The notes beneath the pieces are model-generated. The model searched no databases, was not told the DNA's origin, and saw nothing but the letters and a program-made list of their open reading frames with translations. A program made the translations under genes and the position numbers. From assembly GCF_902498845.1 (NCBI RefSeq), contig NZ_CABVLM010000024.1:1-35141 (forward strand): 35,141 nucleotides of DNA, written 5' to 3'. The stretch comes from Pseudoalteromonas rhizosphaerae. Its GTDB lineage: Bacteria; Pseudomonadota; Gammaproteobacteria; Enterobacterales; Alteromonadaceae. Position 1 is the first letter of the stretch, and each line of letters begins with the position of its first letter. Of the stretch, positions 19,001-26,654 are shown piece by piece.

Positions 19001-19995
19001 TTGCAGCACAAAATCAAAACGGCAGTGGAATTGGCCTTGCTTTAGTTAAACAATTGCTAGAGCAATACGGCGGGCAGATTTCACTAACAAGTGAAGTAGG
19101 TAAAGGCAGTTGTTTTACTGTATCTCTGCCTTTGACTGAAGCAGAGCATGGCGCAACTTCGCTAGCAGCATCAGTAAATGAAGCAACCCGCCCCAGCAAT
19201 TCGCAAAAGCTACTGATTGTTGAAGATAACGACGAAATGCGCGAACTACTGCTGACTTTGTTTGCTACTGAGTACCACTGCTTAAGTGCTATTAACGGCG
19301 AACAAGGCTTAGCCATCTGCCAAACAGAAATGCCAGATCTAGTGATCAGCGATGTGATGATGCCTTGCATGGACGGTTATCAATTACTTAATGCGCTACG
19401 CACAAATAACATTACCAGCCATATACCGGTGTTATTATTGTCAGCAAAAGCCGATACACAAAGCAGACTAAAAGGCCTTGATTTACTAGCAGATGATTTT
19501 TTAAGTAAACCATTTGAGCCGCAATTACTGCTCAGTAGAGTACAAGGGTTACTGAGTATTCGTGCAGTCCTTAATCGGCACTTAGCAAAGCAGCTTGCGG
19601 CTCATGCTCCGCCGCTGGTACTCGATCCGCAACTTACACAAAGTAAAGATTACCAATTTACCGAGCGCCTGAAAAACATCATCCGTGATAACTATCACAA
19701 CGAAGCGTTTAGTATTGAAGAATTCGCTGCAGGATTATATTTAAGCCCACGTGCCTTACAACTGAAAATGAAAGCACTCTACAATTTAACTCCCAGTGAT
19801 TATATTCGTAATACTCGTTTAGAGTATGCTGAAAAGTTACTTAGCGACAGCGACCTGAGCATAGGTTTAATTGCTGAAAAAGTCGGCTTTAGCTCACAAA
19901 GTTACTTTGCTCGCTGCTTTAAGGCAAAGCATAACGTTTCGCCCAAGCAGTTTAGGGAAAATACCAACCTGAATGCAAAAACTTCGTCTGTGTGA
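16006..19995 (+). CDS. Hybrid two-component sensor/regulator (double propeller, kinase, receiver, AraC-type HTH)
   Basis: One polypeptide (1329 residues from this start) combining sensor, kinase and DNA-binding regulator, of the HTCS type known from polysaccharide sensing in Bacteroidetes and some marine gammaproteobacteria. In order: signal peptide ending ALA; about 14 propeller repeats (Reg_prop, pattern LWxGTxxGGLxRxD) to about residue 670, enough for two seven-bladed propellers; a Y_Y_Y domain; one membrane segment (AYAGYVLLTGVIIWLIAASL) near 785-805; HisKA with FLDNISHELKTPL (His835); HATPase (NLVSNALKY, DTGIGI, GSGIGLALV); receiver with SDVMMPCMDG (Asp1116); AraC-type HTH. The frame is open from TTG 15943 and ATG 15961. 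I chose GTG 16006 because AGGA lies 5 bases upstream and the signal peptide then starts properly. The ligand and target genes are unknown; no polysaccharide locus adjoins it. Confidence 0.88.
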   Translation: MLTIKTTIYPAIIGFLWLFHNSALALSLHLDSFSNEQGLTQNSVTCSITDRRGFHWFATQGGLNRFDGYEFKRFKSHPTQPSLSSNWITDCVTTDNNLLWFSTATQGLNALNTETGIFTHFNRNSPLAIKDNRIWSMLTDQHNNLWLGHEDGNLTRLNVAEHETAYFTYSPNTQGSIIFQDMVIDAKQNLWLASNEGLIKFDTKTAKFSHFSASKKQLWRLKLTPQGQLLIASKTGLSVFDLESEQFNDIKQLDGIWISDILIDNNEHLWLSSYGQGLYYNPNYQTTLTSFSQFKHLPQQRHGLVNDYLLSLYQDLQGILWIGTDGYGLQRYDMRQNQFNHQQHSDDPNSISHDFIRALLKDSQGQLWVGTRNGLNRQTKDGFVRYHVDTSNLTNNNIFSLHEDSQQRIWIGTYGGGLLRYNRESDDFTSFTVQSHQLSSNNIYAITSDRNGNLWLGSNQGLSLFNPDNLTIEHFKHSEQHNSISNNTVFSLVYDNVANAIWAGTRVGLNKLTLNNNEFSHYQADQTNPNSLSHNMVTALHLQDDNTLWVGTFGGLNKLNKTTAEITRITEHDGLLNDNIFAIKQDAKGYLWLASNQGLTRYQPSSENMQHFLPRDGVQHNSFILGAAYQAQNGELFFGGINGFNQFDPLKLQLAATTPEPVLTELLINNQAIATAPYTKHETQAAKLISYIQTLSFNKGVGVIGFKFSALHSPSAPQQYQYAYKLAGFDKQFLYTNAQQRQINYPQLPAGDYQLQLKVKDQYGQWSNAKAMVDFTVVPPWWQSRLAYAGYVLLTGVIIWLIAASLYRAKLAEQTSNQARELNRLKSQFLDNISHELKTPLSLILAPLESLQLNHKDQASQKQLSMIKRNSLRLLTLINQLLQLSQRPSCAIHYVSPYPLAPFIKQLVADFTVLFEQKGIHVTMTDLSQGSCCIALEPEHATSIITNLVSNALKYTHSGGQVEISLSMHNNMAHIAIVDTGIGIEKHQQGIIFERFTRVAAQNQNGSGIGLALVKQLLEQYGGQISLTSEVGKGSCFTVSLPLTEAEHGATSLAASVNEATRPSNSQKLLIVEDNDEMRELLLTLFATEYHCLSAINGEQGLAICQTEMPDLVISDVMMPCMDGYQLLNALRTNNITSHIPVLLLSAKADTQSRLKGLDLLADDFLSKPFEPQLLLSRVQGLLSIRAVLNRHLAKQLAAHAPPLVLDPQLTQSKDYQFTERLKNIIRDNYHNEAFSIEEFAAGLYLSPRALQLKMKALYNLTPSDYIRNTRLEYAEKLLSDSDLSIGLIAEKVGFSSQSYFARCFKAKHNVSPKQFRENTNLNAKTSSV

Positions 19996-20115
19996 CCAAA
20001 GTGTTCGCCTCAGTACTATTTTTAACCTTATGATTTCTTTAAATTAACTTTAAAACAATTTGTAGAATAAAAACCTTCACTGTTTCTATTTGGCACATTA
20101 ATTAAGGAAAATCAT

Positions 20116-21252
20116 ATGCTCACAACAACTAAAAAAGTACTGTTGGCAACCCTCGTTGCTAGCAGTCTTAGCGCTTGCCAAAGTACTTCAACCAAGGTCA
20201 CTTCAAACCAAGATTCACCAAACATTAATGAAGTCGCCCAACAACAATATAATGGTCCAAAAGCGCGTATTGCCGTGGCACGCTTTACCGATAAATCGAA
20301 TGACTCTCATTGGTGGCGAAAAGAAATAGGTGAAGGCATGGCCGACCAACTCACCACAGCTTTGGTAGGCACCAATCGCTTTATCGTACTTGAACGCCAA
20401 GCGTTAGATGCAGTGTTATCTGAGCAAGATCTAGCGGCTTCAGGTCGTGTTAGCGCAGCATCAGGGGCAGCTTACGGTGAAATTGAAGGAGCCGAAATAG
20501 TTGTGGTAGCAGCAGTAACTGAATTTGATGACGACAGCTCAGGTGCCAGTGTTGGTACTGGCGGTTTTATAGGTGATGTGTTTAGCTCAGTATCGGCAGG
20601 TTTTTCAGGCTCGCATATGGCGATTGATTTACGCCTTATCGATACTCGCACCTCACGTATTTTAGCAGCCACCAGCGTCGAAGGAGGCAGCAAAGATTTT
20701 GATTTTACCAGTGCGGCAACTAATTTTGGTGGTGCTTTAGTCGGTGGTAATTTAAGTGGCTGGTCAAACACCCCTAAAGAAAAAGCGCTCCGCGAAGTGA
20801 TAATCAAAGCTGTAGAGTTTTTACAAACTAAAGTCCCTGCCACTTACTATCGCTATAACAGTAATAATACCCTAGCACCTGGATACACAGCACCACCACC
20901 GCTTACGACCACGGCTGCCAAGTCAAAAGCCGTTGCTCCAGTAGCAAAAGTCGATGTTCCTACACATAGAATGCCGCATTATGAAAAGATGGATTTAGCC
21001 ATGTCTCGCATGAATCTAGTTTGTTTAGGTTATTTAAAAAACCAACCCGATTATGAAGAATTTGAAACTGAAGATGTTAAGTACGATCGTCAAACAGTTA
21101 TCGCACTGCGTGAATACCAACAAGAGAAACAATTAAAAGTGTCGGGACTTGCAGACGAAGCAACCAAAAAGTCACTCGATGAAAGTCAATGTATTGCTAA
21201 AACCAATAAGTCAGGGCTTGAGAGCTTAGGTAGTATGTTTAAAATTAACTAA
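20116..21252 (+). CDS. CsgG-family lipoprotein with C-terminal peptidoglycan-binding-like segment
   Basis: Predicted lipoprotein: the signal peptide ends in a lipobox (LSAC, Cys21), so the protein should be acylated and anchored in a membrane, probably the outer one. Residues about 48-245 resemble the CsgG/HfaB domain (ARIAVARFTDKS, GEGMADQLTTALVGTNRFIVLERQ, AEIVVVAAVTEFD, then glycine-rich strands GTGGFIGD...AIDLRLIDTRTSRILAA). CsgG is the curli secretion pore, but no csg genes adjoin, so a secretion role is not implied. After a Pro/Ala-rich linker, residues about 310-365 (VIALREYQQEKQLKVSGLADEATKKSL) resemble a peptidoglycan-binding repeat. AAGGAA precedes the ATG. It lies 120 bases after the hybrid sensor and could be its target or independent. 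Confidence 0.8.
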   Translation: MLTTTKKVLLATLVASSLSACQSTSTKVTSNQDSPNINEVAQQQYNGPKARIAVARFTDKSNDSHWWRKEIGEGMADQLTTALVGTNRFIVLERQALDAVLSEQDLAASGRVSAASGAAYGEIEGAEIVVVAAVTEFDDDSSGASVGTGGFIGDVFSSVSAGFSGSHMAIDLRLIDTRTSRILAATSVEGGSKDFDFTSAATNFGGALVGGNLSGWSNTPKEKALREVIIKAVEFLQTKVPATYYRYNSNNTLAPGYTAPPPLTTTAAKSKAVAPVAKVDVPTHRMPHYEKMDLAMSRMNLVCLGYLKNQPDYEEFETEDVKYDRQTVIALREYQQEKQLKVSGLADEATKKSLDESQCIAKTNKSGLESLGSMFKIN

Positions 21253-21269
21253 CCAAAGATCAAGTTATT

Positions 21270-21296
21270 TAGCAGCCAGTTTATTCTTGGCTGCTA
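21270..21296. terminator. Hairpin between convergent genes
   Basis: TAGCAGCCA and its exact complement form a 9-bp stem around a 9-base loop between the stops of the CsgG-like gene and the convergent small gene. It lacks a good T-run on either side, so it is a probable but not typical shared terminator. Confidence 0.45.
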
Positions 21297-21310
21297 TACC
21301 ATCTAAATAC

Positions 21311-21829
21311 TTAGAACAGCTGTAACAGCTCGCCCTGATAAAAATCACAAAGCAACCAAATTTGTTGAAAAGGATGGGTAAGCGGTATCGTTATATTCTG
21401 TAACTCAGCGTCAAAATCCGCTTTATGCCAAATAGTACTGGCGTTACGAATTAGCAACCATGTTTGCTCTGATTGATAATGCTTTTTTCCTTTTTGTTCT
21501 AATAACCGCTGCAGTGCACAGTGCAGCCGCTGCTCACTTGGTTGCATTGCCATATCAGCAAGATCTCGTTGCATGCTTATAGATAAAGGCCTGCCGAGTA
21601 CTGCCATGGCTTCGGTTTCGCTGGCATATAAATGTGCTATTTCAATATCAAGCTTCTGTTCATTACGATAGCAACTGATATCTGGTTTACTCGGCTGATT
21701 ATGCCAAATATGGCGCATTGGAATACCAAAGCGATGTTCATAGCAACGCAAGAACAACTTGCCTGCATCATGCTCAAGTTGTAATTTTTCTTGCTCACTA
21801 TGACGCGTCATTAAGTACCGCATATACAT
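21311..21829 (-). CDS. Unrecognised protein overlapping deoC
   Basis: A 172-residue soluble protein with no signal peptide or membrane segment. I do not recognise the family. The segment KPDISCYRNEQKLDIEIAHLY (about residues 47-67) has a PD...D/E-x-E spacing loosely like the core of PD-(D/E)xK nuclease folds, but the lysine is replaced by Ala-His, so this is only a hint. Its first ATG lies inside deoC (32-base overlap); ATG codons at 21823 and 21811 would shorten the overlap to 26 or 14 bases. None has a clear ribosome binding site, so translation is probably coupled to deoC. The frame is long and the composition protein-like (many Leu, Gln, His, Trp), so it is likely a real gene. Confidence 0.7.
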   Translation of the reverse strand: MYMRYLMTRHSEQEKLQLEHDAGKLFLRCYEHRFGIPMRHIWHNQPSKPDISCYRNEQKLDIEIAHLYASETEAMAVLGRPLSISMQRDLADMAMQPSEQRLHCALQRLLEQKGKKHYQSEQTWLLIRNASTIWHKADFDAELQNITIPLTHPFQQIWLLCDFYQGELLQLF

Positions 21830-22547
21830 CAGCTAACAGGCTTGATGCACCAAATCTAAATGTTGACGGATTCAAATAACTTTCTCCCATAATATCAGTC
21901 GCTAGCTGTAAGTAATTACTTGCATCCATAACCGTTTTCACGCCACCTGCAGCTTTAAAACCGACTACACGCGGCGACTTTTTAATCGTACTTAACATCA
22001 CTTCGGTTGCTTCAAGAGTGGCATTTATAGCTACTTTGCCAGTGCTGGTTTTAACAAAGTCAGCACCACCGGCAATTGCTATTTCTGTCGCCAGTGTTAT
22101 CAACTGCGCTGTTTTTAGTGCGCCGGATTCTATAATTACTTTTAATTGTACGTGTTCAGGACAACACTCTTTACTGGCACGCACATATTCTAGTGCTGTG
22201 GCTTCGTCCCCCGCGATTAAGGCCTGATACGGTAACACCAAATCAATTTCATCTGCGCCACGCTCTATTGCGATTAATGTTTCATTAATTACTTCACTTA
22301 GCTCACTGTTGCCTGAGGGAAAGTTAGTTACTGTGGCGACTTTTACATAACTAAGCTCGCGCTCAGCTAAAGCAAGCTTGGCGTCATCAACAAACTCACT
22401 ATAAACACACACTGCAGCCGGAATACCTAGGTTGGGCTTAATACTAGCCACCAAGGCCTGTATTGTTGCCGCGCTATCATTACTATTTAAACTGGTTAAA
22501 TCCATTAATTGCACGGCCAATGCCGCATCAGTTAGTTGCGTTGTCAT
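21798..22547 (-). CDS. deoC: Deoxyribose-phosphate aldolase
   Basis: Class I aldolase splitting 2-deoxyribose-5-phosphate into glyceraldehyde-3-phosphate and acetaldehyde, for use of deoxynucleosides. The 249 residues start MTTQLTDAALAVQLMDLTSL and align well with E. coli DeoC: VKVATVTNFPSG, EIDLVLPYQALIAG, LKVIIESGAL, and the Schiff-base Lys in ADFVKTSTGK, followed by VGFKAAGGVKT and FRFGASSLLAD. The frame is open to an ATG at 22568, but the ATG at 22545-22547 matches the family start and has GGTGGA upstream. No deoA, deoB or deoD adjoins; it stands alone with the overlapping small gene. Confidence 0.95.
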   Translation of the reverse strand: MTTQLTDAALAVQLMDLTSLNSNDSAATIQALVASIKPNLGIPAAVCVYSEFVDDAKLALAERELSYVKVATVTNFPSGNSELSEVINETLIAIERGADEIDLVLPYQALIAGDEATALEYVRASKECCPEHVQLKVIIESGALKTAQLITLATEIAIAGGADFVKTSTGKVAINATLEATEVMLSTIKKSPRVVGFKAAGGVKTVMDASNYLQLATDIMGESYLNPSTFRFGASSLLADVYAVLNDAS

Positions 22548-22709
22548 AAATCCACCAAGTAAGTTCATGTATTAGCAATAGTACCAAATTTAACTATTCT
22601 CGCTATAGCTAATAACCAAACACTCTAAGCTCAATATATAGTCATTATAGTACTTGTAACTCGGCGCAATCCCCTGTTAACTAAGGCTTAAGCCAAATCG
22701 GACAACCCT

Positions 22710-22728
22710 ATATAACTTTTAGTTATAT
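22710..22728. promoter_or_regulatory. Perfect dyad upstream of cysG (candidate LysR-type site)
   Basis: ATATAAC and GTTATAT are exact complements around TTTTA, centred about 105 bases before the cysG start. An outer AACCC (22704-22708) and GGGTT (22734-22738) extends it imperfectly. The form (dyad with T-N11-A) suits a LysR-type regulator. CysB, the regulator of sulfate assimilation, is the obvious candidate, but I cannot match it to a known CysB motif. The site lies in the 276-base divergent gap deoC-cysG, in which I see no other feature. Confidence 0.45.
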
Positions 22729-22823
22729 TAACTGGGTTTTAATTATTTTTTACTTAGCTTACGCCACTATATTCTGAGTTTCTGAAAAGCATCTTTGCTG
22801 TAATTTTTTCCAAGGGTCTACAC

Positions 22824-24245
22824 ATGCAATATTTACCTATCTTTACCAAGCTCGACAATAAACCTGTATTGGTTGTTGGCGGTGGAGAGGTTGCGTTACG
22901 TAAGTGCCGTGCATTTTTGAAAGCTCGCGCTGATGTCACTTTAGTAGCACCTTGGTTTTGTGATGAATTAAAAGAGCATGCACAAAATAATGATGTCACT
23001 CTAATTGACGCTTTTTTTGATGAATCACACCTTGATGGCAAAATGCTGGTCATTGCCGCAACCGACAATGATGATGTAAATAACAGCGTATTTGAACTCG
23101 CAAATGCACGAAATGTATTCGTTAACGTGGTGGATGACCAACCTAAATGCACCTTTATTTTTCCTTCAATTGTTGATCGTGACCCGATCACTATTGCAAT
23201 TTCAAGTGCTGGCACAGCGCCGGTATTAGCACGGCGCTTACGTGAGAAGTTAGAAACGCTTATTCCACAACACATCGGCCCGCTTGCAAGTTTAGTTGGC
23301 AGCTTTCGCGACAAAGTAAAACAGCGCTTCACGAGTTTTGCTGATCGTCGCCAATTTTGGGAAGGCGTATTTGATTCATCTGTCGTCAGCAAAGTACAAA
23401 CGGGCGATACAGCTGCCGCAAGCGTACAGCTTGAACAATTACTCGATAGCAAACTGGATCCTGAAGGTGAAGTATACGTAATTGGCGCAGGTCCAGGAGA
23501 TCCAGAGCTATTAACACTGAAAGCACTGCAACTAATGCAACAAGCTGATGTGGTGGTGTATGACTTTCTAGTCTCTGACGAAATTATGGAGCTAGTACGC
23601 CGCGATGCTGATTTAATTTGTGTGGGTAAACGCTTAGGCGATCACAGTGTCGTGCAAGAAGATACTAACCAAATGCTAGTTGACCTTGCCAAGCAAGGTA
23701 AAAAAGTGTGCCGCATTAAAGGTGGCGACCCGTTTATTTATGGCCGTGGTGGTGAAGAAGTTCAAGTACTTGCAGCTAATAACGTAAATTACCAAATCGT
23801 CCCTGGCATAACTGCTGCCGCAGGTTGTAGCGCTTATGCAGGTATTCCGCTAACGCACCGTGACCATGCACAAGCCATACAGTTTGTAACTGGTCACTGT
23901 AAAAAAGACGGTCAAGAACTAGATTGGCAATCACTGGCAAAACCAAACCAAACTCTGGCAATTTATATGGGTGTAATTAAGTCTCCCCATATTCAAGCAC
24001 AATTATTAAAACATGGTCGCGGTGCAGATACACCCGTGGCAATTATTGAAAACGGTACTCGCAAAAATCAACGCGTTGTAACCGGTAAATTAGGTGAGCT
24101 GGCCGATTTAATCGAGCGTCACAGCATTATTTCACCGGCATTATTAATTATTGGTGAAGTTGCTTCATTACATGAAGAACTTCATTGGTTTGGCACAAAA
24201 GCCCAAACTAGTAGCTTTGCACAACCGCTTACAGACGTGGCATAG
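22824..24245 (+). CDS. cysG: Siroheme synthase (multifunctional CysG)
   Basis: Converts uroporphyrinogen III to siroheme, the cofactor of sulfite reductase. The 473 residues carry both halves of the enzyme. The N-terminal dehydrogenase/ferrochelatase (about 1-205) has the NAD motif VLVVGGGEVALRK and SSAGTAPVLARRLREKLE, with the serine that is phosphorylated in Salmonella CysG. The C-terminal uroporphyrinogen methyltransferase (about 215-460) has VYVIGAGPGDPELLTLKAL, VRRDADLICVGKR, IKGGDPFIYGRGGEE and VPGITAAAGCSAYAGIPLTHRD. Length and order match E. coli CysG (457). First gene of the sulfate cluster; 52 bases separate it from cysD. The start MQYLPIF has AGGG upstream. Confidence 0.96.
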   Translation: MQYLPIFTKLDNKPVLVVGGGEVALRKCRAFLKARADVTLVAPWFCDELKEHAQNNDVTLIDAFFDESHLDGKMLVIAATDNDDVNNSVFELANARNVFVNVVDDQPKCTFIFPSIVDRDPITIAISSAGTAPVLARRLREKLETLIPQHIGPLASLVGSFRDKVKQRFTSFADRRQFWEGVFDSSVVSKVQTGDTAAASVQLEQLLDSKLDPEGEVYVIGAGPGDPELLTLKALQLMQQADVVVYDFLVSDEIMELVRRDADLICVGKRLGDHSVVQEDTNQMLVDLAKQGKKVCRIKGGDPFIYGRGGEEVQVLAANNVNYQIVPGITAAAGCSAYAGIPLTHRDHAQAIQFVTGHCKKDGQELDWQSLAKPNQTLAIYMGVIKSPHIQAQLLKHGRGADTPVAIIENGTRKNQRVVTGKLGELADLIERHSIISPALLIIGEVASLHEELHWFGTKAQTSSFAQPLTDVA

Positions 24246-24297
24246 CTTTAAACTATTTAGATTTTAACTTTTAATCATTTTAGTAGGACGACTAACA

Positions 24298-25197
24298 ATG
24301 GCTTTAACTCACCTTCAGCAATTAGAAGCTGAAAGTATCAAAATCATGCGCGAAGTTGCTGCTGAGTTTGAGAACCCAGTTATGCTTTACTCTATTGGTA
24401 AAGATTCATCGGTACTTTTACATTTAGCGCGTAAAGCGTTTTACCCAGGTAAAATTCCATTTCCACTGCTTCACGTTGACACCAACTGGAAGTTTAAAGA
24501 AATGATCGAATTTCGTGATCGCTTAGCCAAAGAATATGGCTTTGACTTAATCGTCCATAAAAACCCGGAAGGTTTGGCTATAGATATCAGCCCATTTACC
24601 CATGGCTCTGGTAAGCACACCGACATCATGAAAACCCAAGGTTTAAAACAAGCGCTTGATAAATACGGATTTGATGCCGCCTTTGGTGGTGCTCGCCGCG
24701 ATGAAGAAAAATCACGCGCGAAAGAACGTGTTTATTCGTTCCGTGATAAACACCACAGATGGGATCCAAAAAACCAACGTCCTGAGCTTTGGAATACCTA
24801 CAACAGCCAAGTGAACCCAGGTGAAAGCATTCGTGTATTCCCACTGTCTAACTGGACTGAACTTGATATTTGGCAGTATATCTACCAAGAAAACATCGAT
24901 ATGGTTCCACTTTATTTAGCAAAAGAACGCCCAGTTGTGGAACGTGACGGTACCTTGATCATGGTTGACGATGAGCGTATGCCGCTTGCTGATGGCGAAG
25001 TGCCAATGATGAAGTCAGTGCGTTTTCGTACTTTAGGCTGTTACCCACTTACCGGTGCGGTGGAATCTACAGCCAGTACACTGACTGAAATTATCGAAGA
25101 AATGCTGCTATCTACTTCATCGGAGCGTGAAGGTCGCGTGATTGACCACGATTCAGCTGGTTCAATGGAAAAGAAAAAACGTGAGGGCTATTTCTAA
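24298..25197 (+). CDS. cysD: Sulfate adenylyltransferase small subunit
   Basis: Catalytic subunit of ATP sulfurylase (sulfate + ATP to APS + PPi), working with the GTPase CysN. The 299 residues belong to the PP-loop ATP pyrophosphatase family: the SIGKDSSVLLHLARKAF motif at about 32-48 binds ATP, and GGARRDEEKSRAKERVYSFRD follows near 138-158. It starts MALTHLQQLEAESIKIMREV with TAGGACG upstream. The stop overlaps the cysN start by one base (TAATG), showing tight coupling. Confidence 0.97.
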   Translation: MALTHLQQLEAESIKIMREVAAEFENPVMLYSIGKDSSVLLHLARKAFYPGKIPFPLLHVDTNWKFKEMIEFRDRLAKEYGFDLIVHKNPEGLAIDISPFTHGSGKHTDIMKTQGLKQALDKYGFDAAFGGARRDEEKSRAKERVYSFRDKHHRWDPKNQRPELWNTYNSQVNPGESIRVFPLSNWTELDIWQYIYQENIDMVPLYLAKERPVVERDGTLIMVDDERMPLADGEVPMMKSVRFRTLGCYPLTGAVESTASTLTEIIEEMLLSTSSEREGRVIDHDSAGSMEKKKREGYF

Positions 25198-26624
25198 TGT
25201 CTACCAATACTAACGATACAATTAATGAAGTAAGAGCTATTGGCATCGACGCCTACCTTGCTCGCCAACAAGACAAAAGCCTATTACGTATGCTGACCTG
25301 TGGTAGCGTGGATGACGGTAAATCAACCCTGATTGGCCGCCTACTGCACGACAGCCACCAGATTTATGAAGATCAGTTAGCTGCGCTACATAAAGATAAC
25401 GAAAAAGTCGGTAATGCTGGTGAGGAGTTAGACTTAGCCCTGCTCGTAGACGGCTTACAAGCTGAGCGTGAGCAAGGTATTACTATTGACGTAGCGTACC
25501 GTTATTTTTCAACGGCTAAACGTAAATTTATTATTGCTGACACGCCAGGGCATGAGCAATATACCCGCAACATGGTAACTGGCGCATCAACCAGTGATGT
25601 TGCGATTATTCTTGTTGATGCGCGCTACGGTGTACAAGTACAAACTAAGCGCCATAGCTTTATTTGTGATTCATTGGGTATTAAACAGTTTGTTGTTGCC
25701 GTGAATAAAATGGATATTGTTGATTTTGACGAAACCGTTTATGAGCGCATTAAAGCCGATTATTTAAAATTTGCTGAGCAACTTAACGTATCTAACATCA
25801 AGTTTGTGCCTATGTCGGCGCTTAAAGGCGATAACGTAGTCACTCGCTCAGAGCGCACACCGTATTACACTGATAAACCACTGCTTGAGTTATTAGAAGA
25901 CTCACCAGCAGCCGAAACAGACACTGGCTTTGAAGCGCGCTTCCCTGTGCAGTATGTAGTACGCCCTAACCTAAACTTCCGTGGTTTCCAAGGTACATTG
26001 ACCTCAGGGAAATTACGCGTTGGTGATGCCATTAAAGTATTGCCATCAGGTAAAACCTCGAGCATTAAAGAGATTGTCACCTTTGACGGCAACTTAGACA
26101 CAGCCGAAGCTGGCCAAGCAATTACTTTAACGCTTAACACTGAAATTGATATTAGCCGAGGGGACGTGATCGTTCCTGCTGAGTCAACCGCGACTGTTAC
26201 TAATCAAGTTCAAGCTAAGCTTGTATGGATGCACGAAGCGCCGCTAGTGCTAGGCAAAAGCTACAACTTTAAATTAGGCAGTAAAAACACCTCAGCTATC
26301 GTGAAAAAGATTGATCACACTATTGATGTGAACACTCTTGAGCATGGTAGCGCAGACAGCCTGCAACTTAATGAAATCGCGATTGTTACCCTAGAATTGA
26401 CCGAAACCATTTTGGCCGATGCTTATCACAACAATCACGAAACCGGTGCGTTTATTTTAATCGATCGTTTATCTAACTTAACTGTTGCGGCGGGTATGAT
26501 TGAAAACGTGCTTGCTAAGCAACAACAAACGGGTAACTTTAGTGAGTTTGAAGTTGAATTTAATGCGTTAGTACGCAAGCACTTCCCACATTGGCAAGCG
26601 CTTGATATATCAAAGCTTAAATAA
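25197..26624 (+). CDS. cysN: Sulfate adenylyltransferase subunit 1 (GTPase)
   Basis: GTPase subunit that couples GTP hydrolysis to APS synthesis by CysD. An EF-Tu-like protein of 475 residues (E. coli 475). Motifs: GSVDDGKSTLIGRLLHDS (P-loop), REQGITIDVAYRYF (switch I), DTPGHEQYTRNMVTGAS (G3), NKMDIV (G4) and SALKGDNV (G5), followed by the two beta-barrel domains. Its ATG overlaps the cysD stop. It is not fused to cysC, which lies separately after the permease gene. Confidence 0.97.
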   Translation: MSTNTNDTINEVRAIGIDAYLARQQDKSLLRMLTCGSVDDGKSTLIGRLLHDSHQIYEDQLAALHKDNEKVGNAGEELDLALLVDGLQAEREQGITIDVAYRYFSTAKRKFIIADTPGHEQYTRNMVTGASTSDVAIILVDARYGVQVQTKRHSFICDSLGIKQFVVAVNKMDIVDFDETVYERIKADYLKFAEQLNVSNIKFVPMSALKGDNVVTRSERTPYYTDKPLLELLEDSPAAETDTGFEARFPVQYVVRPNLNFRGFQGTLTSGKLRVGDAIKVLPSGKTSSIKEIVTFDGNLDTAEAGQAITLTLNTEIDISRGDVIVPAESTATVTNQVQAKLVWMHEAPLVLGKSYNFKLGSKNTSAIVKKIDHTIDVNTLEHGSADSLQLNEIAIVTLELTETILADAYHNNHETGAFILIDRLSNLTVAAGMIENVLAKQQQTGNFSEFEVEFNALVRKHFPHWQALDISKLK

Positions 26625-26654
26625 CCAACTTTGCCTGTTAAGGACATATAAAGC

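Noticed and set aside
22754..23452. 232-codon frame on the minus strand opposite cysG
   Set aside because: Rich in Ser, Thr and Leu with no family resemblance; it mirrors the codon pattern of cysG, which is clearly real.
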